DNA from: Candidatus Omnitrophota bacterium | GTDB taxonomy: Bacteria > Omnitrophota > Gorgyraeia > Gygaellales > Profunditerraquicolaceae | Reading direction: 5' to 3' | NCBI GenBank assembly: GCA_026387385.1 | Contig: JAPLLU010000020.1 | Span: forward strand, 1 to 39,401 | Length of the DNA: 39,401 bases | Part shown: positions 1-8,048 of the stretch, one piece after another | Position numbering within the stretch: the first letter of the stretch is position 1 | Layout of the letters: each line of letters begins with the position of its first letter | The notes under the pieces: generated by a model | The model's input: the letters and a program-made list of their open reading frames with translations, nothing else | What the model was told of the DNA's origin: nothing | The model's database searches: none | Program-made: the position numbers and the translations under genes

Positions 1-998
1 GCCTCTGCCAATACTTTCATTTCACAAACGAGTTGAGCGAAGTTAGCAGGTAAAAGCGATTGCTCACCGTCAGACACTGCATCTTCAGGATGGCCATGCA
101 CTTCGATAATCAAGCCATCAGCTCCTGCTGCGATGGCAGCATTAGAAAGCGCTGGAACCAAGCCCCATTTACCTGCGGCATGACTGGGGTCAACAATTAT
201 CGGAAGATGAGAAAGTTGCTGGGCTACAGGTATAGCGCTTATATCTAAAGTATTGCGCGTAGAATCCTCAAATGTCCTTATTCCGCGTTCGCATAATATA
301 ACGTTAAAATTACCACCCGCTAATATATATTCTGCAGACATGAGCAGTTCTTTAATAGTTGAGGACATGCCGCGTTTTAATAAAACCGGTTTATTTGTCA
401 TTCCTACTTCTTTCAGGAGATTAAAATTTTGCATATTGCGCGCACCGATTTGAAAAATATCCACATATTTGGCTACCAGTTCCACATCGCGGGTATCCAT
501 TATTTCGCTGACTATGGGCATCTGTAATTCATCTCCCACCTCTTTTAAATACTTGAGCCCTTCCTGCCCTAAACCCTGAAAACTATAAGGCGAGGTCCGC
601 GGCTTAAACGCTCCTCCGCGTAATACCGTGGCGCCTGCTTTTTTGACCTCAGTTGCAATTTCGTATAACGAATCCTTGTCCTCTACAGCACAAGGGCCTG
701 CCATAAGCACTACCTTTTTGCCCCCTATCTTGATGCCCTTACCGAGTTCGATGATTGAATCCTGCGACTTAAACTCCCTGGAAACTAATCTGTAAGGCGC
801 TAAAACCGGTATAACCTTTTCTACTCCGGGAAAAACCCCTAAAGGAGTAACTCTAAGCACATCCTCAGGACCAATAACGCCGATAATAGTGCGCTCTACG
901 CCTTTTGAAACATGCGGCTTGAGCCCTAAAGTTTGCACTTTTTCAATGATGTGATTTATTTGTTCTTCTGTAGCATCGGGCCTCAATATTATAATCAT
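1..998 (-). CDS. aroF: 3-deoxy-7-phosphoheptulonate (DAHP) synthase, AroF/AroG-II-like with N-terminal ferredoxin-like domain; C-terminus cut by window edge
   Basis: Reverse-strand reading from ATG at 998: [33 protein letters not shown]...[10 protein letters not shown]...[23 protein letters not shown]...[13 protein letters not shown]. Not in ORF track because it runs off the window. Confidence 0.93.
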   Translation of the reverse strand, partial: MIIILRPDATEEQINHIIEKVQTLGLKPHVSKGVERTIIGVIGPEDVLRVTPLGVFPGVEKVIPVLAPYRLVSREFKSQDSIIELGKGIKIGGKKVVLMAGPCAVEDKDSLYEIATEVKKAGATVLRGGAFKPRTSPYSFQGLGQEGLKYLKEVGDELQMPIVSEIMDTRDVELVAKYVDIFQIGARNMQNFNLLKEVGMTNKPVLLKRGMSSTIKELLMSAEYILAGGNFNVILCERGIRTFEDSTRNTLDISAIPVAQQLSHLPIIVDPSHAAGKWGLVPALSNAAIAAGADGLIIEVHGHPEDAVSDGEQSLLPANFAQLVCEMKVLAE

Positions 999-1058
999 CT
1001 TACCACCCCCCTACAAAAATTAAGCAGAAAGCACGAGCTTAAAACGTAAGGCGCAAAG

Positions 1059-1124
1059 AGTAAAACTAAAGTTTAAAACTAAAAGTTTTTAGTTTTGAGT
1101 TTAAGTTTTTCGCTTTTCGCTTTA
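1059..1124. repeat. Heptad word array A between hisC and the DAHP synthase gene
   Basis: gtaaaac|taaagtt|taaaact|aaaagtt|tttagtt|ttgagtt|taagttt|ttcgctt|ttcgctt; period 7 through an inverted pair. Confidence 0.78.
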
Positions 1125-1144
1125 CCTGCCTGCCGGCAGGCAGG
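1125..1144. repeat. 20-bp perfect palindrome CCTGCCTGCCGGCAGGCAGG (copy 1 of 4)
   Basis: Direct reading; other copies at about 7555-7574, 7902-7921 and 15151-15170 (boundary ambiguous by 1 nt in the tRNA copies). Confidence 0.97.
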
Positions 1145-1157
1145 AGCTTTGCGCTTC

Positions 1158-2243
1158 TCATAATACTTTTTTTAGCACCTTGATAAATCTCTCATTCTCT
1201 TTTCTTGTGCCGATAGTCACTCTGATAAAATTTTTCAGTCCGTATTGTTTCATATCCCTTACAATTACTCCATATTTAAGCATATCACGGAACAGGCCTA
1301 CGCTATCTTTACCCACATCAATCAGGATGAAATTGGCTACGCTAGGCACGTAAGCTATTCCCAGCTTATTTAAGGCTTCATAGAGGTAATTTCTGCCCTG
1401 TAAAATCACTTTTCTGGTTTTACGTAAGAAGTCTCTGTCATCCAATGCCGCAGTTGCAGCCACCTGAGCCAGGAGATTAACATTAAACGGTTGCCTCACT
1501 CTCTCCATATAAGAAGCGAAATCAGAGGAAGCTATGGCATATCCTATTCTTAATCCGGCTAAACCGTAAGCCTTAGAAAAAGTTTTTAAAACAATAATAT
1601 TTTTATTCTGGCCGCTTAAATATTGTAGGCTTTTAGGGAAATCATCGACATCGATAAATGTATCATACGCCTCGTCTAATACTAATATCAAATCTCGAGG
1701 CAAGTCAACCATAAAATCCTCAAGTTCAAATTTTGTAACGTATGTGCCTGTCGGATTGTTTGGATTAGAGATAAATATCAATTTAGTTTTTTTGTTTATC
1801 TTTCTCTTGATCCCTTCTAAGTCATATTTAAAATATCTTAAAGGCACTGTAATAACTTTACGGTTATTTACCTGGGAAATTATTTCGTATTCTAAAAATG
1901 TTGTATCTGCGGTTATAATATTCTCGTCTTCTTCCACAAAAGTTTTTATAATAATGTCGATAATCTCATCCGAGCCGTTGCCCAAGACTACGTTTGAGGA
2001 CTGGACTTTCAAATATTGGGCAATCTTTCTCTTTAAATAAAAACCCTGGCTGTCTGGATAGCGATTGATGCCAGATACATTCTTTCTTATCGCCTGTAGT
2101 GCCTTAGGGGAAGCGCCCAGGGGGTTCTCATTGGAAGCTAATTTTATAACTTCTTTCAAACCAAGTTCGCGCTTCGTTTCCTCTATGGGCTTACCTGCCA
2201 TATAAGGCTTTATATTTAGTATGCTATTTTTTATTAAACTCAT
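1158..2243 (-). CDS. hisC: Histidinol-phosphate aminotransferase
   Basis: Fold-type I PLP aminotransferase; SNENPLGASPKAL, PNNPTGTYV, LKTFSKAYGLAGLRIGYAIA motifs. Confidence 0.93.
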   Translation of the reverse strand: MSLIKNSILNIKPYMAGKPIEETKRELGLKEVIKLASNENPLGASPKALQAIRKNVSGINRYPDSQGFYLKRKIAQYLKVQSSNVVLGNGSDEIIDIIIKTFVEEDENIITADTTFLEYEIISQVNNRKVITVPLRYFKYDLEGIKRKINKKTKLIFISNPNNPTGTYVTKFELEDFMVDLPRDLILVLDEAYDTFIDVDDFPKSLQYLSGQNKNIIVLKTFSKAYGLAGLRIGYAIASSDFASYMERVRQPFNVNLLAQVAATAALDDRDFLRKTRKVILQGRNYLYEALNKLGIAYVPSVANFILIDVGKDSVGLFRDMLKYGVIVRDMKQYGLKNFIRVTIGTRKENERFIKVLKKVL

Positions 2244-2256
2244 TTTAATTTTCCTT

Positions 2257-3318
2257 TTATTCTCCGACCGGATATGAGCCCAGGATCTTTAAGAACCTGC
2301 ACATGCCCTCTAATTCCGTAAGAGCTTTCTTAACTCGAAGATTATCCCTATGCCCTTCCAGATCTACGAAGAAGTAATAATCCCAGGCCTTCTTCTTTGA
2401 TGGCCGGGACTCAATTTTAGTAAGATTAATCCTGTATTTTTTGAAAGGCAGAAGCATATTATGCAAAGCGCCTACTTTATCTTTAACGGAAAAAATAAGC
2501 GAGGTTTTGTCAGAGCCGGTTTGCCCAACGTCATTTTTTCCTATTACCAAAAACCGAGTAATATTGTGAGGCGAATCTTCTATATCTTTAGCGATTGTCT
2601 TTAACTTATAGACCTTGCCTGCCAATGATGAAGCAATACAGGAACTATTCTTCTCTTTCACGGCGATCTTGGCAGCGGCTGTAGTGCTAGAAACATCTAT
2701 TTTTTCAACTGTCGGTAAATTTTCCTGAAGCCAGATACGGCATTGCCCAAATACCTGCGGGTTAGAATATATACGTTTTATCTTAGAAATAAGACAATTA
2801 GCCAGGAGATTATGCGATACGTATAAAATCACCTGAGCGCAAATCTTTAAGTCTGAATCCACAAGCATATCCAAGGTATGGCTAACTGCTCCTTCAATCG
2901 AATTTTCTATTGGAACCACGCCGTAATCTACGCTATCTCTATCTACTTTCAAGAACACATCCGGAATCCCTTCACAGGCAATGTACTCAACCTGTGAGCC
3001 GAATCTTTTTAGGGCTGCCAGATGAGAAAAGGTTGCCTCTGGCCCCATATAAGCTACTCTAAGAGGCTTTTCTAACGAAAGGCTGCCGGACATAATCTCG
3101 CGGTATATGGCCAAGGCAGCACTCGGGGCCAATGGGCCATTATTTATTGCAGTAACCTTTTTTAAAACCTCGCGCTCGCGGTCCGGAGAATAAAGAGCCA
3201 GGCCCTTCTGACGTTTAAGCTTAGCTATCTTTGAGGTAAGTTTTACGCGCATATTTAAAAGTTCGATTATTTTCTTGTCTATACTATCAATCTGTCTGCG
3301 TAGATTCTTTAGAATCAT
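2257..3318 (-). CDS. pheA: Bifunctional chorismate mutase / prephenate dehydratase
   Basis: N-terminal chorismate mutase (RRQIDSIDKKIIELLNMR), prephenate dehydratase (VAYMGPEATFSHLAAL), C-terminal ACT (KVGALHNML, KIESRPSKKKAWDYYFFVDLEG). Confidence 0.93.
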   Translation of the reverse strand: MILKNLRRQIDSIDKKIIELLNMRVKLTSKIAKLKRQKGLALYSPDREREVLKKVTAINNGPLAPSAALAIYREIMSGSLSLEKPLRVAYMGPEATFSHLAALKRFGSQVEYIACEGIPDVFLKVDRDSVDYGVVPIENSIEGAVSHTLDMLVDSDLKICAQVILYVSHNLLANCLISKIKRIYSNPQVFGQCRIWLQENLPTVEKIDVSSTTAAAKIAVKEKNSSCIASSLAGKVYKLKTIAKDIEDSPHNITRFLVIGKNDVGQTGSDKTSLIFSVKDKVGALHNMLLPFKKYRINLTKIESRPSKKKAWDYYFFVDLEGHRDNLRVKKALTELEGMCRFLKILGSYPVGE

Positions 3319-3862
3319 CTTGATCCTCCTTCTTATCTAAAAGCTTACCAAGGTCTTCTGTCTTAGGTAATTCCTCCAAAGATCTTAATCCGAAATATTC
3401 CAAGAATTGCCTGGTTGTTCCGTAAACCTTTGGCCTGCCCGGAGCTTTTTTTCTTCCCATAACACGAATAAGGTCTTTATCCACAAGGCTCTTAATTACG
3501 CCGTCGATATTCACGTTTCTTATAAGTTCAATCTCGTGTCTGGTTATAGGTTGTTTATAGGCTATTATTGCCAGGGTCTCTAATCCAGGCCTTGATACTC
3601 TTTCTGCATTGCGTTGTTTGTATAATTTCTTCAAGAAAGTAGCGAGGTTTGGAGGAGTCACCATCTGAAAACCACCGGCTATCTGCACGATGCGTACGCC
3701 GCGGTTTGAATTCTCATACTCAGACTTTAATTCCTCTAAAATTTTATTAATCTGGGCGGTATCTAAATTATCCAATACGCTCCTTATCTGTTCATAGGTC
3801 AGAGGCTTCTCGCTGACAAAGAGCAGGGCCTCAATCACCGCTTTTGTGTTATCGTAAGACAT
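3287..3862 (-). CDS. scpB: Segregation and condensation protein B
   Basis: ScpB winged-helix motifs: IEALLFVSEKPLT, RPGLETLAIIAYKQPITRHEIELIRNVN, GRPKVYGTTRQFLEYFGL. Confidence 0.93.
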   Translation of the reverse strand: MSYDNTKAVIEALLFVSEKPLTYEQIRSVLDNLDTAQINKILEELKSEYENSNRGVRIVQIAGGFQMVTPPNLATFLKKLYKQRNAERVSRPGLETLAIIAYKQPITRHEIELIRNVNIDGVIKSLVDKDLIRVMGRKKAPGRPKVYGTTRQFLEYFGLRSLEELPKTEDLGKLLDKKEDQDDSKESTQTD

Positions 3863-3864
3863 TG

Positions 3865-4494
3865 TTATTTAGTCTTTTTTTGTTTATAAACTTCATTCAA
3901 AAGCTCTTCTGCTGTCGTTATTCCGGGATTCCTTTCTAGAGCCTTTTTTATCATCATCGAGGCTTCAGGCCTCTTATACTCTAACTGCACAAGCAGGGAT
4001 AAGACTTCATCTTCGATATCGCTGGTTTTTTCCTTCCGCGCCTTTATTTTACCATCTTGAATAAGTCCGAATTTACTCACCTTGTTCTGAAGTTTAGCAA
4101 TGATCTCCCTGGCTCTTTGTTGGCCTATCCCAGGTAGAGACCTTAAAAAATCAGCATCTGCTTCATCTATAGCACGTGCAATTAGAGATATCGGCCTACT
4201 TAATGCTTTCAGAGCTGCCTTGGGCCCTATACCGGAAACCGTAATAAAAACCTCAAAGAATTCTTTTTCTATCTCATTCAGGAAGCCGATTAATACCGGG
4301 GTAGACCTGGATGGCTCAACCTGAAAATAATGATAAGTTATAAGAGTGATTGATCCATCGTTGGATATATTCTCATCCAACCTCTGCATAGCCGTAGACG
4401 GAAGCAAGACCTCATAACAGATTCCTCCCCCAACATTAATGATTAAATAATTTTCTCCTTTCTCAATTACTTTTCCTGAAATTCTAGCAATCAT
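3865..4494 (-). CDS. ruvA: Holliday junction DNA helicase RuvA
   Basis: N-terminal OB fold, FEVFITVSGIGPKAALKAL and LPGIGQQRAREIIAKL HhH motifs. Confidence 0.93.
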   Translation of the reverse strand: MIARISGKVIEKGENYLIINVGGGICYEVLLPSTAMQRLDENISNDGSITLITYHYFQVEPSRSTPVLIGFLNEIEKEFFEVFITVSGIGPKAALKALSRPISLIARAIDEADADFLRSLPGIGQQRAREIIAKLQNKVSKFGLIQDGKIKARKEKTSDIEDEVLSLLVQLEYKRPEASMMIKKALERNPGITTAEELLNEVYKQKKTK

Positions 4495-4517
4495 TTATAA
4501 TGAGCGCTTAACTTACG

Positions 4518-4540
4518 CCTGCCTCACCGGTGAGGCAAGG
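4518..4540. repeat. Variant palindrome cctgcctcaccggtgaggcaagg in the ruvC-ruvA gap
   Basis: Perfect core GCCTCACCGGTGAGGC. Confidence 0.85.
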
Positions 4541-4553
4541 AACACACTATAAG

Positions 4554-5072
4554 TTATGTCGCTTTCCTGGCTCCGTAACTTATGTCCTTAAGTATTCTTG
4601 ACCTTAAGGTGTAACTATGCGCAATAGCTAAAGCCAAGGCATCGGTTATATCAGTATATTTAGGCAACGTACTAATATTAAGTATATTGGCTACCATGCG
4701 CTGAACCTGATATTTAGAGGCTAGGCCTTTTCCTACAACCGCCTTTTTCACCTGCGTAGCCGCATATTCAGCCAAAGGAATATTTGCTCTTGCACACGCC
4801 AGGCATATCACGCCTCGAGCCTGCCCTAAGAGATAAGCAGTGGTAGGATGCCGGTAGTGCGCATACAATTTTTCTAATACCAAAACATCGGGTTTATTTT
4901 CGGCTAAAAGCCTCGTTACTCCTTTATATATCTTGTCTAAACGTTCAGGCAATATTTGCTTAGGTGAAGTCTTTATTATCCCCGCCTCTAATAAAGACGC
5001 TATATTCTTTTTTACGACAATTACTCCGTAGCCGGTAACAGTTAAGGCCGGATCAATCCCTAAGATTATCAT
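4554..5072 (-). CDS. ruvC: Crossover junction endodeoxyribonuclease RuvC
   Basis: MIILGIDPALTVTGYGVI, LVLEKLYAHYRHPTTAYLLGQARGVI, DITDALALAIAH. Confidence 0.94.
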   Translation of the reverse strand: MIILGIDPALTVTGYGVIVVKKNIASLLEAGIIKTSPKQILPERLDKIYKGVTRLLAENKPDVLVLEKLYAHYRHPTTAYLLGQARGVICLACARANIPLAEYAATQVKKAVVGKGLASKYQVQRMVANILNISTLPKYTDITDALALAIAHSYTLRSRILKDISYGARKAT

Positions 5073-5074
5073 AT

Positions 5075-5824
5075 TTAGCCTGCAGCCATCTGCTCCAGAA
5101 TATCATCGGGGATATCGAAATTGGCATAAACCTGCTGCACATCATCGTGCTCTTCCAATGCCTCAACCAGTGACAATACCTGCTTGGCTTCGCCACCAGT
5201 TACTTTTATCGAAGAAGAAGGGATCATGGTCAATTCTGCATCAAGCCATTTTATCCCTTTTGCCTGCAAGACTTCTTTGACCTTTTCTAAATCCTGTGGA
5301 GAGGTTGTTATTTCATAATTTTTATCGTCTGATTTGAAATCTTCAGCCCCCGCATCTAAAACAATGGACATCAGTTCTTCTTCTTTGATCTGACTTTTTT
5401 CAATCAATATATAACCCTTTTTGGTAAACATCCAACTCACAGAACCAGCCCCTGCAAGGTTACCGCCTTTTTTAGACACGATATTACGAATCTCGGCAGT
5501 ACTGCGGTTTTTATTATCGGTAAGAGCCTCAATTAAAATTGCTACTCCTCCCGGGCCGTACGCTTCATACATCACAGTTTCGTAAACTACTCCCGGCAAT
5601 TCTCCTGTGCCGCGTTTTATTGCCATCTTAATATTATCAAAAGGCATATTAGCTTCTTTTGCCCTAGTCATTGCTGTGCGCAACCTGATATTGGTATCAG
5701 GGTTACCGCCTTCACGCGCAGCCACTGTAAGCTCTTTAATAACTTTAGTAAAAGTAGCTCCCCTTTTTGCGTCTGCAACCATCTTTTTGCCTTTATTAGT
5801 CTTCCATTTTGAATGACCGGACAT
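5075..5824 (-). CDS. yebC: YebC/PmpR family DNA-binding regulatory protein
   Basis: MSGHSKWKTNKGKKMVADAKRGATFTKVIKELTVAAREGG; GGG-rich RBS-like sequence upstream. Confidence 0.95.
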   Translation of the reverse strand: MSGHSKWKTNKGKKMVADAKRGATFTKVIKELTVAAREGGNPDTNIRLRTAMTRAKEANMPFDNIKMAIKRGTGELPGVVYETVMYEAYGPGGVAILIEALTDNKNRSTAEIRNIVSKKGGNLAGAGSVSWMFTKKGYILIEKSQIKEEELMSIVLDAGAEDFKSDDKNYEITTSPQDLEKVKEVLQAKGIKWLDAELTMIPSSSIKVTGGEAKQVLSLVEALEEHDDVQQVYANFDIPDDILEQMAAG

Positions 5825-5850
5825 TTTAACCCTCCCTATATTATATGTTT

Positions 5851-5913
5851 AGTCCACAGTCCACTGACCACAGTCCACAGTTTTCTGTGGACTGTTGACT
5901 GTCGTCTGTCGAC
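5851..5913. repeat. Heptad word array B: 9 x 7 nt, inverted pair in the same phase
   Basis: agtccac|agtccac|tgaccac|agtccac|agttttc|tgtggac|tgttgac|tgtcgtc|tgtcgac; contains the perfect stem ACAGTCCACAG-TTTT-CTGTGGACTGT. Confidence 0.85.
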
Positions 5914-5926
5914 TATCTTTTTAGCA

Positions 5927-6321
5927 GGGCAGGCAGAATAAGCCGAGTTCTGTTTTGGATGCGAATATCCGCTTCCTTTATGGTCATTTCTCTTAGCTCT
6001 GATATTACTATCAGAATCATGCAGCCTACCCGAGACTTTTTCCCGCCGAAGCGGTCCTCCCGCAAAATGCGGGAACCGGGACGGGCATCCCTCATCTCCT
6101 ATTCGGCCTTACTCCACGTAGAGATTGTCTCGTTTCACCCCCGACAAGTTAATGCCGGGCTCGTCTCTGTGACTCTGATCCGCCCTGAACTTTAAAATTC
6201 AGGTGGTGGGCGTTACCCACTACGTTGCCCTAAAGGAGCTCGGACTTTCCTCCCCACACTACTTTCGCAATCAGCATATGCTAATTGAAGTTGGTGTGGG
6301 GCGACCACTTTCTACCTGCCC
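5927..6321 (-). ncRNA. rnpB: RNase P RNA, bacterial A-like
   Basis: Minus strand reads GGGCAGGTAGAAAGTGGTCGC...GGAGGAAAGTCCGAGCTCC...ACAGAACTCGGCTTATTCTGCCTGCCC. 12-bp terminal P1 helix (GGGCAGGTAGAA/TTCTGCCTGCCC); P4-type pairing CCGAG/CTCGG is consistent. Confidence 0.93.
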
Positions 6322-6354
6322 AATTTGTCAAAGAAAAAACCAACGAATATAACT

Positions 6355-6765
6355 CTATCTTTTTTTTAGCGCTTCTTTTACTGCTTTATTGGCTAACTTG
6401 TCAGCTCCTTTATTTTTCTCACGAGTAACATGATTAATCGAGACGCTTTTAAAAGCTGACATAAGATGCAATGCTTGATTATACAATCCCGCTATATTAG
6501 GGCTTTTGATCTTATAAATCTTTTTTATCTGACGGTATAGAAGCTCGCTATCGGTGTTTACCTTTATACTTTCGGCTTTAAGCATCAGTCCTTCTTGCAG
6601 CCCGTAAATTAAGGCGGTATATTCGGCAATATTGTTTGTTGCATTTCCGATATAACTGGATATATTCTTAATAGTCTGGCCGCCCTGACATACAACTACC
6701 CCTACACTGCTTGGTCCCGGGTTACCTTTAGATGCACCGTCAATGTAAATTTCGAGTTCCTTCAT
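6355..6765 (-). CDS. Ribonuclease HI family protein
   Basis: YIDGASKGNPGPSSVGVV, NIAEYTALIYGL, VNTDSELLYRQI, HVTREKNKGADKLANKAV. Confidence 0.92.
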   Translation of the reverse strand: MKELEIYIDGASKGNPGPSSVGVVVCQGGQTIKNISSYIGNATNNIAEYTALIYGLQEGLMLKAESIKVNTDSELLYRQIKKIYKIKSPNIAGLYNQALHLMSAFKSVSINHVTREKNKGADKLANKAVKEALKKR

Positions 6766-7493
6766 AGTGTTATTTCACCGTCTATATAAAGTATTCTGTT
6801 GCAGACCTCACAGGTGACTATGCGCTCGTACATCTTTATTTCATTTATCACCTGCGGCGGGACAAACATATTGCAACCCTGACAGGAATTATCTTTTACA
6901 GTAACTATTGCCAGGCCATCTCTATTAGTTAAAATTCTCTCGTATTGCCCTAAGACTTTATCATCGATATTGGGCGTAATCTGTTTTCTCTGTGAATCTA
7001 ATTGAGAAATGCGGTCCTCTATTTCTTTTATCCTATCATGGATATCTTTCTTTTTTAAGTTGAGCACTTTCTCTTCTTCCTGTAATCCTTGCTTCTCGCG
7101 CTCGATTTCAGCTTTTGCCTTATCTACCTGGTCGATTAATATCAGAATCTTATCTTCTATGACTGAGATATCGGCTTTTACTGAGCCTATCTGCTGCAGC
7201 ATGGTCTGATACTCCTTGTTGGTCTTCAAAGAGTATAATTGAGTCTGTAGTTTTTTTACCTCCTCTTCCTTAGAGCCCAGCTCTAATTCTCTTTCCTTTT
7301 TCTGTTTTTGCAAATCCAAGGAGGCCTTTTCAAGCGTTGTTAAGGCCTGTTTCTTTTCTTCAAAAGCTGCTTCCAGGGCTTTAATTTCTTCTGGTTTAGC
7401 TTCTTTTTCGTATCTTAAAGAGTATATCTCAGTATCTATCTTTTGTAATTGCACTAAACTAGCCAGCTGTGCCTTTAAATTTATCTTCTGCAT
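6762..7493 (-). CDS. C4-type zinc ribbon domain protein with long coiled coil (DUF164/CT398-like)
   Basis: Long coiled coil then CQGCNMFVPPQVINEIKMYERIVTCEVCNRILY. Confidence 0.85.
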   Translation of the reverse strand: MQKINLKAQLASLVQLQKIDTEIYSLRYEKEAKPEEIKALEAAFEEKKQALTTLEKASLDLQKQKKERELELGSKEEEVKKLQTQLYSLKTNKEYQTMLQQIGSVKADISVIEDKILILIDQVDKAKAEIEREKQGLQEEEKVLNLKKKDIHDRIKEIEDRISQLDSQRKQITPNIDDKVLGQYERILTNRDGLAIVTVKDNSCQGCNMFVPPQVINEIKMYERIVTCEVCNRILYIDGEITL

Positions 7494-7535
7494 ATTATTG
7501 AGTTAATCATAAAATTAAATCACTACTTATTGCAT

Positions 7536-7590
7536 GGTGGGCGATAGAGGATTCCTGCCTGCCGGCAGGCAGGCGGACCTCTGACCTCTA
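7536..7590 (-). pseudogene. Partial 3'-end copy of tRNA-Val interrupted in the T loop by a 20-bp palindrome
   Basis: ggtgggcgatagaggattc | ctgcctgccggcaggcaggc | ggacctctgacctcta versus intact ggtgggcgatagaggattc | ggacctctgacttcta at 7620-7654. Confidence 0.88.
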
Positions 7591-7621
7591 AATTAGAGTC
7601 ACCCAATTATATCAGTTCTGG

Positions 7622-7695
7622 TGGGCGATAGAGGATTCGGACCTCTGACTTCTACAATGTGAATGTAGCGCTCTAACCAACTGAGCCAATCGCCC
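7622..7695 (-). tRNA. tRNA-Val (anticodon CAC)
   Basis: GGGCGAT TG GCTC AGTTGGTTA GAGC G CTACA TTCACAT TGTAG AAGTC AGAGG TCCGAAT CCTCT ATCGCCC A; all stems pair. Confidence 0.92.
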
Positions 7696-7728
7696 GCTTA
7701 CCTTATCCGCTATAAGATTGGCGAACGC

Positions 7729-7823
7729 CTCTAACCAACGACGAGTAATGCGTTTTACGCATTACGAGGAGCCCCGCAATCTTATTTAGTTAAGACTGAA
7801 TGCGGGGCTGAAGCCAATCGCCC
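7729..7823 (-). pseudogene. Partial 5'-end copy of tRNA-Val interrupted in the D loop by a two-hairpin insert
   Basis: cctctaaccaac [~70 nt insert] tgaagccaatcgccc versus intact ctctaaccaac|tgagccaatcgccc. Insert contains GTAATGCG-tttta-CGCATTAC and AGCCCCGCA...TGCGGGGCT hairpins. Confidence 0.8.
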
Positions 7824-7827
7824 TTTT

Positions 7828-7876
7828 GGTTAATGGTTATGGGTTAATCGATTAACGAATAACTACTAACGATTAA
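7828..7876. repeat. Heptad word array C: 7 x 7 nt, inverted pair
   Basis: ggttaat|ggttatg|ggttaat|cgattaa|cgaataa|ctactaa|cgattaa. Confidence 0.82.
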
Positions 7877-7883
7877 CCAATCG

Positions 7884-7929
7884 CTGGGCCCACAGGGATT
7901 CCTGCCTGCCGGCAGGCAGGCGAACCCCG
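7884..7929 (-). pseudogene. Partial 3'-end copy of tRNA-Ile2 interrupted in the T loop by the same 20-bp palindrome
   Basis: ctgggcccacagggattc | ctgcctgccggcaggcaggc | gaaccccg versus intact ctgggcccacagggattc | gaaccccg at 7955-7980. Confidence 0.88.
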
Positions 7930-7955
7930 CATACCCAAAAATAAAATTATGTATC

Positions 7956-8028
7956 TGGGCCCACAGGGATTCGAACCCCGGACCAAGTGATTATGAGTCA
8001 CCTGCTCTAACCACTGAGCTATGGGCCC
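7956..8028 (-). tRNA. tRNA-Ile2 (CAT anticodon, presumed lysidine-modified)
   Basis: GGGCCCA TA GCTC AGTGGTTA GAGC A GGTGA CTCATAA TCACT TGGTC CGGGG TTCGAAT CCCTG TGGGCCC A; anticodon loop CTCATAA and D-arm resemble ileX-type tRNA-Ile2 rather than tRNA-Met. Confidence 0.9.
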
Positions 8029-8048
8029 CAAAATCTACGTTTTTACCA

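Noticed and set aside
60-453. Plus-strand ORFs 60..248 and 253..453
   Set aside because: Antisense to the clearly recognisable DAHP synthase on the minus strand; no recognisable protein features.
5913-6195. ORFs 5913..6095 (-) and 5959..6195 (+)
   Set aside because: Both lie inside the RNase P RNA gene.
7956-8028. Elongator or initiator tRNA-Met
   Set aside because: The CTCATAA anticodon loop and D-arm match the ileX-type tRNA-Ile2 pattern; final call depends on TilS/lysidine determinants.
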